DNA of 39,525 nucleotides. It comes from CBDCME01 sp965218865. GTDB lineage: Bacteria; Pseudomonadota; Alphaproteobacteria; JAAXGF01. Under the pieces are notes generated by a model. It had not been told where the DNA came from. It made no database searches and saw only the letters and a program-made list of their open reading frames with translations. The DNA is taken from NCBI GenBank assembly GCA_965218865.1, contig CBDCME010000050.1, positions 1-39,525 on the forward strand. The letters run 5' to 3'. A program made the position numbers and the translations under genes. Position 1 is the first letter of the stretch. Each line of letters opens with the position of its first letter. Below are positions 25,187-33,574 of the stretch, piece after piece.

Positions 25187-25326
25187 ATGGTTTTAAAAAG
25201 GATTGCCGACAATGAATCCGGCGCTACGTCCATCGAGTACGCGTTCATCGCGTCGCTCATCGCGCTGGCATCATCGGCACCCTGACGGCGCTGGGAAACT
25301 CCACAAGTACCCCGTTCGAAGATTAA
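25187..25326 (+). pseudogene. flp: Flp/Fap-type pilin, frameshifted
   Basis: A short Flp prepilin: MVLKRIADNESGATSIEYAF, with the processing-site glycine followed by ATSIEY, then IASLIAL. A missing base near 25266-25269 shifts the frame (the unshifted frame stops after ASSAP). Homology resumes IIGTLTALGNSTSTPFED to the TAA at 25326. Repaired length is about 46 aa, normal for Flp pilins. A good ribosome-binding site (GGAACCGGAGG) precedes it. With the CpaC-like gene it marks a Tad pilus locus broken by insertion elements. Too short and broken for routine gene callers. Confidence 0.78.
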
Positions 25327-25360
25327 CAAGGGGGATCACTGGGAGCTAGTGTTTCGTCAC

Positions 25361-26494
25361 ATTTAAAAGATCCCCAAGGGACTGGAACTATGCGATTATG
25401 CCTGCATGGGAACAACCGCTTGTATTTGGGTATCTCCTGGCGACCGGAGCCGACTGGAGCGGCTGGTTTCGGGCCGGAATACCCCCCAGAAGCATGTCTG
25501 GCGTGCGCGGATCGTGCTTCTGTCCGGGGATCGTCTCGGGACGATGGCGATCATGCGTCAAGTAGGCAAGAGCAAGCCGACGGTGTGGCGCTGGCAGGAA
25601 CGCTTCCTCGAGGAAGGGGTCGACGGACTGTTGCGGGATCGGGACCGGGGGTCCGGCAAGCCCCCCTTGGGCGCCGCGGTGAAATCGCTGGTGTTGACGA
25701 AGACGATGCGGGAGGCACCGCCGAACGCGACCCAGTGGAGTGTTCGCACGATGGCCAAGGCCGTCGGAATCAGCCAGTGTGCAGAGGATCTGGGCCGAGT
25801 ATGGATTGAAGCCGCATCTGATTTCCATCTTCAAGGTCTCGAACGACCCGAGGTTCGCCGAGAAGGTGGAGGACGTTATCGGGCTTTACCTGAACCCGCC
25901 GGACAAGGCGCTGGTTCTTTCGGTCGACGAGAAGAGCCAGGTTCAGGCTCTCGACCGCACCCAGCCCGGCCTGCCGATAAAGAAGGGCCGCGCCGGCACC
26001 ATGACCCACGATTACAAGCGCAACGGCACGACGACGCTGTTCGCGGCGCTCAACGTGCTCGACGGCACGGTCATCGGCCAATGCATGAAGCGGCACCGGC
26101 ACCAGGAGTTCCTCCGTTTCCTGCGCCGGCTCGACCGCAAGACGCCGAAGCGGCTCGACATCCACTTGATCGTCGACAACTACGCCACCCACAAGCATGC
26201 CAAGGTCAAGGCGTGGCTGGAAAAGCACCCCCGCTTCCATTTCCACTTCACGCCGACGTCGGCCTCCTGGCTGAACCAGGTCGAACGCTTCTTCGCCGAA
26301 ATCACCCAAAACGCCATCCGCCGGGGCGTCTTCAAGAGCGTCCCCGAACTGGAGGCGGCCATCGACGACTATCTCGCCAAGCACAACGAGAACTCCAAAC
26401 CCTTCGCCTGGACCGCCACCGCCCGAGACATCCTCAAAAAAGTGGATCGAGCTCGGAACACCCTCAATCAGGTGAAGAAGGGTACCGTTTAAAT
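25361..26494 (+). mobile_element. Second IS630-type element
   Basis: The transposase is bracketed by ATTTAAAAGATCCCC (left) and, inverted, ATTTAAACGGTACCC (right), an imperfect terminal repeat. It ends one base before IS630 copy 2. It differs in sequence from the 1,170-bp family. Limits are moderately certain. Confidence 0.55.
25406..26492 (+). pseudogene. IS630-family transposase (second type), frameshifted
   Basis: The N-part has helix-turn-helix DNA-binding segments (HVWRARIVLLSGDRLGTMAI; RQVGKSKPTVWRWQERFLEE; GVDGLLRDRDRG). The frame breaks near 25780 after AVGISQ, apparently by loss of four or five bases. It continues in the next frame as SVQRIWAEYGLKPHLI through the DDE core: VLSVDEKSQVQALDRTQPG, IHLIVDNYATHKH, SASWLNQVERFFAEIT. 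It ends NQVKKGTV. Repaired length is about 360 aa. Inactive as read. Confidence 0.87.
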
Positions 26495-26508
26495 GATACC
26501 AACCGCCC

Positions 26509-27114
26509 TTAACATTGACTTGTGCGAGCCCACGCTCTGAGGCCGATGGACATGATCTTCCAAGGTTGGTCGGTCAGGTTGTTCCAGGCTTGGCAAGAGG
26601 CCTCGACGATGGCTTCATAGGAGTCGAAGACACGATTGGAGAGCCAGTTCTGGCGGAGGTATTGCCAGACATTTTCGGCGGGATTGAGCTCCGGGGACTT
26701 GGGTGGCAAAGGCACGAGGGAGATGTTCTCCGGGATGCCGAGTTTGGCAGTGGTGTGCCATGCGGCTTGGTCGAGCAGCACGACGGCATGGGCGTTTGGG
26801 GCAACGGCCCGGCTGATTTCCTCGAGATGCAGGTCCATGGCTTCAGTATTGGCGCGCGGCATGACCAGCGCCGCGCCCTCACCGCGCTCGGGGCAGATGG
26901 CGCCGAAGAGATACGCCGAAGAGGTCCGTAGGTCCTTGACCTGGCGCGGGCGCGATCCCTTTGGGGCCCACTGGCGCACCAGGCTGTTCTTCTGGCCGAC
27001 GCGCATTTCATCTTGAAACCAAACCTCGATGGGCGTGTCCGGTGGCTGTGCCGCTACGATTTTCGCCAAGTGTTCGGGAAAACTTTTTTTTAAATTCCTC
27101 CTGTGCCCGCGCAT
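26509..27114 (-). CDS. IS630 transposase OrfB, copy 2
   Basis: 201 aa, same protein as OrfB of copy 1: DDE catalytic core (WFQDEM, LLDQAAWH, NPAENVW) reached from OrfA through the A8 run. The first ATG is only a formal start. Confidence 0.88.
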   Translation of the reverse strand: MRGHRRNLKKSFPEHLAKIVAAQPPDTPIEVWFQDEMRVGQKNSLVRQWAPKGSRPRQVKDLRTSSAYLFGAICPERGEGAALVMPRANTEAMDLHLEEISRAVAPNAHAVVLLDQAAWHTTAKLGIPENISLVPLPPKSPELNPAENVWQYLRQNWLSNRVFDSYEAIVEASCQAWNNLTDQPWKIMSIGLRAWARTSQC

Positions 27115-27574
27115 CCTGGCCGACGTGGCGCGGGCGCGCGGAAATATGCGAGAACCCGAGCGCGGCCAGCAGCTTGCCGACGCTCCGCTCGTGATAGTCC
27201 ACGCCGAAGCGCGTTCGGATCAGTTGCTTGAGATCGATGCAGCGCCAGCGCACGACCCCATCCCGTTCGGGATCGGGACCGGCCTCGATAGCCCGCGAAA
27301 GCGCCGCCATTTGCGACGGCGTCAACCGACGCAACGCCCCGTTCGGCTTGCGGTCGATCAGACCGGCCGGACCTCCCGCGTTGAACCGGTGAACCCAGTC
27401 CCGCAACGTCTGCCGATCCATGCCGCCAATACCCGCCGCGCACGCTCGATCCATCCCATCGTAGATGGCCGCCATCGACAAAAGCCGTCGCGCCTGGTTC
27501 CCATCATCGCTCCGTGCCGCAAGAACACGGACTCTTTCAGCATCAAAGTCGTTTCGCAAAGGAATCGTTGGCAT
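27008..27574 (-). CDS. IS630 transposase OrfA, copy 2
   Basis: About 188 aa from MPTIPLRNDF, identical to copy 1 in the stretch read. The helix-turn-helix DNA-binding half of the transposase overlaps OrfB across the A8 run. Confidence 0.85.
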   Translation of the reverse strand: MPTIPLRNDFDAERVRVLAARSDDGNQARRLLSMAAIYDGMDRACAAGIGGMDRQTLRDWVHRFNAGGPAGLIDRKPNGALRRLTPSQMAALSRAIEAGPDPERDGVVRWRCIDLKQLIRTRFGVDYHERSVGKLLAALGFSHISARPRHVGQDARAQEEFKKKFSRTLGENRSGTATGHAHRGLVSR

Positions 27575-27676
27575 TGAACACACTCCCTTGTCGCCAACAA
27601 CCTTGAATCACACAAAACCTAGCGTGTAAACCTTTGCGCGAGTCAAACTCTGGGGCGGTTGGTATGAGTCGGAACA

Positions 27677-27785
27677 CTAGTGCATCGACCCAAACGGAGG
27701 CGACAGCCGAAGTTTGGAAAGTTGATGCATCGACAATGGCCTGGTGCACGGGGGCGTGAACGAAGTGAATGCGCCGGTGCACTAG
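27677..27785 (-). repeat. 109-bp element with CTAGTGCA ends, copy 3
   Basis: Inverted relative to copies 1 and 2 and differing by one or two bases. It lies 11 bp from the right end of IS630 copy 2 and about 100 bp from the DUF3750 gene stop. No gene in 27666-27885. Confidence 0.87.
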
Positions 27786-27885
27786 GGAACGCCAAGGGTC
27801 GTCGCCATACGCTCGGCCTGATCTCAAGGGGGCCGAGCCAAACGACGGCCGCTCCCCGATGTCTTGGAAACCTTTCGCCGCTCCG

Positions 27886-28665
27886 TTAGCCCTGGAACAG
27901 GTCGATGCGCCCAATTCCTGGAAGTTTGAGAGCCGAGTGGGTAAAGTCGAAACCGAAGGTCAAACCCAAGAGATTGATCTCGAATCCTTCCTCCTCGGCA
28001 AGCAATACGCCGGCCAAACCCCATAACGAAACCTGATAGCCGGTGCCGCTGGGCGCCGCCACGGTTAACGCGCCACAGGGAATAAAATCCTTACCGATCG
28101 CCGTCGGCGGCAGGTCGAGCTTCAATTCGGGTATGGCACGACCGACGAACGCGGTGAACGTGTTGCTGTTCGGACCCGGCCATAGGCGGTAGCTGCTGGC
28201 ATAAGGGTAGGCGGTGATGGCTTCTTCGATCCTAGCGATAATTTCGTCGACACCGGGCCCCCGCAAGTCGGCGATGATTTCGGGAGGATTGCCGAACCAC
28301 ATCCCGTCTGGCGCCCGTAGACTTCCTACCAGGGTGCTCGCCCCGTGATAAGCACGCCAGCCAATGACCTCGAAAACGGTGAACTTGGAGGCGTTGGTGC
28401 GCTTTACGGCGATCCAGGTGTGGACTCCGAAGGCACCGCGCCAAGAAAACGCCCGGGCCGCGTAAACCTGCACCACGGCCTCCGCGGTCTCCGCCGGATC
28501 GGGCGCGATGCCGATACTGTGGCGCGGCGCCGTGCGCCAATCGTAGTCATGACCGGAAACGCTAGCCACGCTCCCGAGCAACGGGAGAATCCAGAGTGAA
28601 AAGAAGGCCAGAATCGCAAATTTGGCCCGCCTTCGCCATTTTCCCGCAGGTTTGAGTTTGAGCAT
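27886..28665 (-). CDS. DUF3750-family membrane-anchored protein
   Basis: 259 aa from ATG 28665, with an N-terminal hydrophobic segment (FAILAFFSLWILPLLGSVAS). Family features: VVQVYAARAFSWRGAFGVHT, WIAVKRTNASKFTVFEVIGW, LRGPGVDEIIARIEEAI, YPYASSYRLWPGPNSNTF and LPPTAIGKDF. These conserved WRGAF.VH and WPGPNSNTF blocks identify DUF3750; its biochemical role is unknown to me. The frame is open 36 codons further upstream without a matching family region. It diverges from the antitoxin gene 266 bp away. Intact. Confidence 0.88.
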   Translation of the reverse strand: MLKLKPAGKWRRRAKFAILAFFSLWILPLLGSVASVSGHDYDWRTAPRHSIGIAPDPAETAEAVVQVYAARAFSWRGAFGVHTWIAVKRTNASKFTVFEVIGWRAYHGASTLVGSLRAPDGMWFGNPPEIIADLRGPGVDEIIARIEEAITAYPYASSYRLWPGPNSNTFTAFVGRAIPELKLDLPPTAIGKDFIPCGALTVAAPSGTGYQVSLWGLAGVLLAEEEGFEINLLGLTFGFDFTHSALKLPGIGRIDLFQG

Positions 28666-28866
28666 TCGATAAAATGGGTTCAGCGGTAAAGACTCCCCAT
28701 CATCAGCCACCTCGGCACGAGACACAAGCCCCGGCACCACCTGCACGGCCGGATTTGTCCGCCCACGATACAAATGTTGGGCGATGTTAAAGCGCTTTGA
28801 AAGAACCTGGCGGCCCCGTCCCGGACATCAACACCGATCTCCAACCCGCCAAATCATATTTTCCAG

Positions 28867-28896
28867 TTGACTGACATTTCGTACGTGCCGTACATT
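28867..28896 (+). promoter_or_regulatory. Promoter with palindromic operator before the antitoxin gene
   Basis: TTGACT (28867-28872) and TACATT (28891-28896) form a -35/-10 pair with 18-bp spacing. Between and across the -10 lies GTACG-TGC-CGTAC (28881-28893), an inverted repeat. GTAC-centred palindromes are known operators of YefM/Phd antitoxins, so autoregulation is a reasonable inference. Confidence 0.5.
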
Positions 28897-28931
28897 TCCG
28901 CCAGACGGACCAAATGGTTGGGGAAGCGGCG

Positions 28932-29174
28932 ATGCCAAGGTATTCGACTGTGGAAGCGCGAGAGAGATTCTCCGATGTCGTCAACGAAGCGGCATTCGGT
29001 AAGGAACCCGTGATCATAACGCGTCGCGATAAAGAAGTCGTTGCCATCGTCCCCATCGAAGATCTTCAGTTGTTGAGGGAGGCCTACCATGCGCTCGAGG
29101 AAATGCGGCGGGAAGAATCCATCGATTTTGACGTCTTCAAGAGGAAATTTCTCAGCCAACGAAAAGCGACCTAG
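28932..29174 (+). CDS. Phd/YefM-family antitoxin
   Basis: 80 aa from ATG 28932 (MPRYSTVEARERFSDVVNEA), the N-terminal Phd/YefM DNA-binding fold, with EPVIITRRDKEVVAIVPIED as the second half of the domain. The charged C-terminal helix (LQLLREAYHALEEMRREESI) usually wraps the toxin. An ATG 6 codons upstream is possible, but the motif start and GGGGAAG spacing favour this one. The next gene begins 33 bp later and has a RelE-like N-domain, so the two form a probable toxin-antitoxin pair. The operator palindrome upstream fits autoregulation. Confidence 0.88.
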   Translation: MPRYSTVEARERFSDVVNEAAFGKEPVIITRRDKEVVAIVPIEDLQLLREAYHALEEMRREESIDFDVFKRKFLSQRKAT

Positions 29175-29207
29175 CGCCTCGACTCGCTTTTGATTCGCGA
29201 GAAGACG

Positions 29208-30731
29208 ATGACGTATCAGGTTCGATTGTCGAAGAAGGCGGCTTGGCAAATTCTCGGTTTGCCAACGGCTAAACGGGCGGATTGGCTTGCCCTCATCGAG
29301 CGGCTGGAAATCGACCCCAACCACCCGGATCGCAAGAAAGTCGATCTCCGTGCCGGCGCGTCCGTCTATTACATTACCAAGTCCAGTTGTGAATGCGGTT
29401 CCGACTGCGCCATCTTCTTCAGCATCGCCGATAACAATGTCCACGTCGCCCTGCTGACGGAACGCGACGCCACCGGGGGCTCGATTTTCACCTGGCTCGA
29501 TGTCGCCAATATCGCCGAACGCCTGTTTCTCGCCGAACCGGACGAGATCGCCGACTGTATCACGAGCGTCTTGGTCGACCGACGCGATGACGGCGACTGC
29601 TTGTATCGGCGCTGGATGTCGAGTCATCTGCCCGCCTACCTCCTCGGTCCAGCGAGGCGATTCTTCCCCGACCGCGAGACGATCCTGACGGCCTGCCTGG
29701 ACGGTGTCGAGAGAGCCGCCCGGAAAATTGCCACAGCACCCGACCATTCCTACGACGATCTCTGGATATGCCTTGAAGTCTTGGAGGAAATCGCGGGCCA
29801 GATCGTCCACGACCCCGCTTCCCGAGCCGTCTTCGCGCAACGATATGCAAGCATGTGTTTCACCTCGACGAGCCCGATCCTGCGCGCGGCGTGGGCTTGG
29901 GGCGTTAATGAGTTGTTGGAGCGCGGACCCGAGTCAACCGCCCTCGGTCTCGATATCGCGAGGAAGCTCCTGGACGACGGCCCGGACGAAGCACGACACG
30001 TGATCCACGTCATGAGCCAAGGCAGGAAGGAATTGGGCGCGACATTTGCCGCGCATCCCGGATTCGCGGCGCCACTGCCGGCGGATATCGGCGATTTGTT
30101 GGACCGGATCGGCGCCTGGCAAAATCAATTGATCACGGGTTTGCGTGACAAGGCCACCGTGTCCTTCGGCGCCGACATCGAACCGGCCTTGTCGAAAGTC
30201 TTGGAGACCTTTGCGGTTCATGCCCAGACAGACCGGGGAATCGCTTCCCTGGCGGCGATGAAGGGGTTGCTCAAGGAACTTTGTGGTCTGCTGGACAAGT
30301 GCGGAGAAGAAAACGCGGTTTCGGATCTCTGCGCTTTCATTCTAAACGCCGCCAATCGGGAACGAATTCCCGTGTTCCTCGTTATTGAAGCGTCCGAGGC
30401 CGTCCGCGACGCTTTTCCGGCTGAATTCGCGCGCACAATGGGGGCGTTCCTGGAGCGGGCCAGACCGCTTCTCGCGCAGGGAATGGCCGTGTGCGTTTCC
30501 GAGGGCTACGAGGCAAGAGATGATTGCCTGTCCGGCCCAAGGTTCTTCGACGACGACCTTCGTCTAACAACGGTATGGGATGACAAGATGCCTTCGGCGA
30601 GGGGCCTTGGACTCTTCTTCGACAACGCCCGGACCACGGTGGCCGAGCGCCCGGACTTGGCACCGCTCGGGCACTGGATCGACCAGCGCCTCGATCTCCT
30701 CGCGGATCGATGTACGACTACTTCAGAATAA
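29208..30731 (+). CDS. RelE/ParE-like N-domain fused to a large helical domain; putative toxin
   Basis: 507 aa from ATG 29208 (a TTG six codons earlier is possible). Residues 1-95 resemble RelE/ParE toxins: TYQVRLSKKAAWQILGLP, a helix LALIERLEIDPNHPDRKKV, then strands ASVYYITKSS...AIFFSIADNNVHVALLTERD. An insert CECGSDC carries three cysteines. Residues 96-507 are mostly alpha-helical with no motif I recognise (SHLPAYLLGPARRFFPDRE; LRAAWAWGVNELLERGPEST; CGLLDKCGEENAVSDLCAFI), perhaps HEAT-like. RelE toxins are about 90-100 aa, so the 410-residue extension is unusual. It directly follows a Phd antitoxin. The toxin assignment is inference. Confidence 0.65.
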   Translation: MTYQVRLSKKAAWQILGLPTAKRADWLALIERLEIDPNHPDRKKVDLRAGASVYYITKSSCECGSDCAIFFSIADNNVHVALLTERDATGGSIFTWLDVANIAERLFLAEPDEIADCITSVLVDRRDDGDCLYRRWMSSHLPAYLLGPARRFFPDRETILTACLDGVERAARKIATAPDHSYDDLWICLEVLEEIAGQIVHDPASRAVFAQRYASMCFTSTSPILRAAWAWGVNELLERGPESTALGLDIARKLLDDGPDEARHVIHVMSQGRKELGATFAAHPGFAAPLPADIGDLLDRIGAWQNQLITGLRDKATVSFGADIEPALSKVLETFAVHAQTDRGIASLAAMKGLLKELCGLLDKCGEENAVSDLCAFILNAANRERIPVFLVIEASEAVRDAFPAEFARTMGAFLERARPLLAQGMAVCVSEGYEARDDCLSGPRFFDDDLRLTTVWDDKMPSARGLGLFFDNARTTVAERPDLAPLGHWIDQRLDLLADRCTTTSE

Positions 30732-30780
30732 ATAATCCGGAGCTTCAAACTAGATAATCAGTTCCAAATGGGAGTGGGAA

Positions 30781-32673
30781 ATGGGAGCGTGGCGAAGACG
30801 GTGGGTAGGGATTGCGGTTGGACTTTGGGCAGCGCTCGCCCTACCTGCCGTCAACGCCCATATCGTGCGCGAGAACCCGTGGCATTCCGTTGCCGCCGCT
30901 TACCGGGCCTCGATGTTTCTGGGCGACCTGGTGCCCGTCCCATGGGTGCAAGTTGGGAGCGCGTGGAGCGAACCCTATCCCGGCGCGGTCTCGGATGTCC
31001 CGGCCCTCGACCGCCTGGCCAAATTCGAGGGTGGGCCGGCCGCCGCGCGGGCGATCCGGGCGGCGATAGAGGCAGAGGATCGGCAGGCCCTGTACGAGAG
31101 CGCGTCGCGGGCGACCTCGCTCGTTCTTCGCGCGATGCTCGCCAAGGCAGCGGCGATGCTCGACGAAGGCGGTGACCCGCACCTTGCGCTGAAAGACGCG
31201 CGAGCCATTTACCGCGCCTTCGAGGAATTCATCCGGCAGGCGGATCGAGAGGCCTATCGGTGCCTCGGCCGCGCCTGGCTCGACATGACCACGAGCGCCG
31301 GCGCGCGCGGTGTTCTCGGCGCCGGTGAGGTCGCCACCGACAAACAGAGTTTTCTCTCGGCAAAGGCGGAGGTCGAGGCCTACTTCGTGGCGAATTTCGA
31401 GACCGAGGTATTTAGCCGCCGGACCCGCTTGACGCCGGCTCCCGAGACTGTCGTCGCTTCCTCGGGCGAACCCGAAGTGGCGCCCTGGCTGCCGCCCGGA
31501 AACTTTATCGGGGATCAGACGCCCCTGCCGATGCTGGTCCTCAATTTCGAGGCCCAAGGGATCGACGAGGCGGACCTGCCGCTCATCGCATATGGCGACA
31601 TGCTGTTCGACAGTCCCGAGATTTTCGGTGAGCCGGCGCGCTCGATCGGGATCACCTGTTCGACCTGCCACAATCGAAGCGACATCAACAAGGAATTCTT
31701 CATTCCCGGCGTCAGCTCTCAACCCGGCTCGGCGGACGTGGACGGCTCGTTTTTCAACGCGACCTTCAACGATCGCCGCGACGACGGGATCGATATGCCG
31801 AGTCTCCGTGGCATTCGACTCACGGGGCCTTACGGCCGCGACGGCCGTTTCGCCAGCCTGCGGGATTTCACCCGTAACGTCATCGTCAACGAATTCGCCG
31901 GGCCGGAGCCCACCCCCTTCATGCTCGACGCGCTCGTCGCCTACGTTTTGGAATTCGATTTTCTGCCGAATTCGAAGTTGACGGACGACGGCCAATTGAC
32001 CGATTCCGCGCCCGAGGCCGCGCGCCGGGGCGAAGCGATTTTCAAGCGGCCATTCGCGCAAATGGACGGCAAGGCCTGCGCCAGTTGCCACGTCCCGTCC
32101 GCGAATTTCATCGATCGCCGGTCCCATAACATCGGCTCCACCGGCACCGCTTACGATGGCGCCCGCGCCGGCGCCTTGGATACCCCGACTTTGCTCAGCA
32201 TTCGCTTCAACGCTCCCTATTTCCATGACGGCTCGCTGCCGACGCTCGCCAGCGTCGTCGATTGGTTTGATACCCGCTACGGGCTCGAGCTGAGCGAGGA
32301 GGCGCGCGGCGATCTGACCGCCTATCTCGAGGCGGTTGGCGACGCCGACGAGCCGTACGAAGTTTTCGAGGGCAGGCACACCCCTTTCCGCCTGGCTTTC
32401 GAGGAACTCACCACCTTCGCCTCGACGCTTGAAATGCTGATTCCCCGGCGGGACGCGCAACACGCGAAGCTCATGATCGACACGGTGGCGGCGGACCTCG
32501 AGGCCGACGCCAGCACCATGGCCAATCTCGCGGCCAAGCCGGAGGTTTATGCCCTCGCCGCCAAACTCGCGGACGTTGGCGGGGCGATCGACGCCGGTGA
32601 CTGGGCCCTAGCCGACGAACGCTGGCGCGCCTTCAAGGCCCATCAGGCCGAAATCGATGAAAGGATGTACTAG
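30781..32673 (+). CDS. Di-heme cytochrome c peroxidase/MauG-like protein
   Basis: 630 aa, exported (signal peptide ending near LPAVNAH). It has two c-type heme sites, CSTCH at 293-297 and CASCH at 433-437. MPSLRGIRLTGPYGRDGRFA and DTPTLLSIRFNAPYFHDGSL are the typical CcpA/MauG contexts around the active-site and axial ligands. CcpA/MauG proteins are usually 330-400 aa. This one has about 230 extra N-terminal residues, largely helical (ESASRATSLVLRAMLAKAAA), and about 110 extra C-terminal ones. It probably acts in the periplasm, reducing peroxide or oxidising a partner. The phnD-like gene starts 1 bp after its stop, so it heads a four-gene operon with an ABC transporter. Intact. Confidence 0.9.
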   Translation: MGAWRRRWVGIAVGLWAALALPAVNAHIVRENPWHSVAAAYRASMFLGDLVPVPWVQVGSAWSEPYPGAVSDVPALDRLAKFEGGPAAARAIRAAIEAEDRQALYESASRATSLVLRAMLAKAAAMLDEGGDPHLALKDARAIYRAFEEFIRQADREAYRCLGRAWLDMTTSAGARGVLGAGEVATDKQSFLSAKAEVEAYFVANFETEVFSRRTRLTPAPETVVASSGEPEVAPWLPPGNFIGDQTPLPMLVLNFEAQGIDEADLPLIAYGDMLFDSPEIFGEPARSIGITCSTCHNRSDINKEFFIPGVSSQPGSADVDGSFFNATFNDRRDDGIDMPSLRGIRLTGPYGRDGRFASLRDFTRNVIVNEFAGPEPTPFMLDALVAYVLEFDFLPNSKLTDDGQLTDSAPEAARRGEAIFKRPFAQMDGKACASCHVPSANFIDRRSHNIGSTGTAYDGARAGALDTPTLLSIRFNAPYFHDGSLPTLASVVDWFDTRYGLELSEEARGDLTAYLEAVGDADEPYEVFEGRHTPFRLAFEELTTFASTLEMLIPRRDAQHAKLMIDTVAADLEADASTMANLAAKPEVYALAAKLADVGGAIDAGDWALADERWRAFKAHQAEIDERMY

Positions 32674-32674
32674 G

Positions 32675-33574
32675 ATGCCGGGGCGGCACCCAATCTTGAG
32701 GCCGTTGAGCCGGATCACATGGGCCATTTTGGGGTTGCTCACGATCGCGGTCTCCCTTCCGGGCAGCGGCCGTTCGGCCCCGAGCGAGAAGCTGACGCTC
32801 GCCTTCATTCCCCAGGAGAATCCCGAAAAGCTGGTTGGCGATATCGAGACAATCTCCGCCTGGCTCTCCGACCGAATAGGGATCAAGGTCGCGGGCTTCG
32901 TGACCGCTGATCACGCCGCCGCCGTCGAGGCCCTGCGCAACGGCGACGCCGACATATCGTTCATGGGCGCGTTGCCCTTCGTGCTCGCCGAGGCCGAGAT
33001 CGGCGCCAAGCCGCTGCTGGCCGAAGTCTACCGCGGGTCGCCGGTGTACACCGGCCGGGTTTTCGTGCGCCGCGACAGCGGCATCAAGACCCTGAGCGAC
33101 CTCCGCGGGAAAGACATCGCCTTCGCCGATCCGATCTCCGAGTCGGGCTATATGTACCCGCTCGAGGAATTCGTGAAGGCCGGCCTTTTGGCCAACGGAG
33201 AGGGCGCGGCGTCCTTCTTTGGCCAAGTTTACTTCGCCGGCGGGTATCAGCAGGCCTTGCAGGCGATGGCGGGCGGCTTGGTCGATGCGGCGGCAGCCAG
33301 CGAGTACGGTGAGCTGCTGCTGACCCCGCAACAGCAGACCGAGGTCCATTGGATCGCTGAATCCGATCCGATTCCTTCCCATCTCGTGATCGCGCGCCCG
33401 GGCCTCGAGGCGTCGATCGAAAACCGATTCGTCGAGGCGATGCTCCAGCTCAACGATCCGGAGAACCGGCCCCTTCTCGCCCATGTCTACAGCCCCGACG
33501 GTTACGTCGCCGCCGATCCCTCCGCCTATGACGGCGTGCGGGCGATGGCCCGACGTTACGGACTGATTGATTGA
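32675..33574 (+). CDS. phnD: PhnD-like periplasmic substrate-binding protein
   Basis: 299 aa from ATG 32675. Hydrophobic signal segment (ITWAILGLLTIAVSLPG). Family motifs LTLAFIPQENPEKLVGDIET, GDADISFMGALPFVLAEAE, YTGRVFVRRDSGIKTLSDLR, GKDIAFADPISESGYMYP and VDAAAASEYGELL are those of PhnD/PtxB/AioX-type proteins. These bind phosphonates, phosphite or phosphate, and in AioX, arsenite. It overlaps the ATPase gene start by 4 bp and sits 1 bp after the di-heme peroxidase gene. The substrate is not determined by sequence alone; the redox partner hints at something other than simple phosphate. Intact. Confidence 0.9.
   Translation: MPGRHPILRPLSRITWAILGLLTIAVSLPGSGRSAPSEKLTLAFIPQENPEKLVGDIETISAWLSDRIGIKVAGFVTADHAAAVEALRNGDADISFMGALPFVLAEAEIGAKPLLAEVYRGSPVYTGRVFVRRDSGIKTLSDLRGKDIAFADPISESGYMYPLEEFVKAGLLANGEGAASFFGQVYFAGGYQQALQAMAGGLVDAAAASEYGELLLTPQQQTEVHWIAESDPIPSHLVIARPGLEASIENRFVEAMLQLNDPENRPLLAHVYSPDGYVAADPSAYDGVRAMARRYGLID

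Larger units (their letters stand above)
26496..27665 (-). mobile_element. IS630-family insertion sequence, copy 2
   Basis: 1,170 bp, same ends and orientation as copy 1. It differs from copy 1 by only a few bases (for example TTGTCGCC versus TTGTTGCC and CACAAAACC versus CACTAAACC near the right end). It lies directly against the second IS630-type element. Confidence 0.95.

Noticed and set aside
13540..27665. Composite transposon formed by IS630 copies 1 and 2
   Set aside because: IS630 elements are not known to mobilise the DNA between copies this way, and the interval holds housekeeping genes such as panC; the copies look like independent insertions.
30841..32463. 540-codon minus-strand frame opposite the peroxidase gene
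   Set aside because: The plus-strand frame carries two CXXCH heme motifs and a signal peptide; the antisense frame is a GC-rich shadow.
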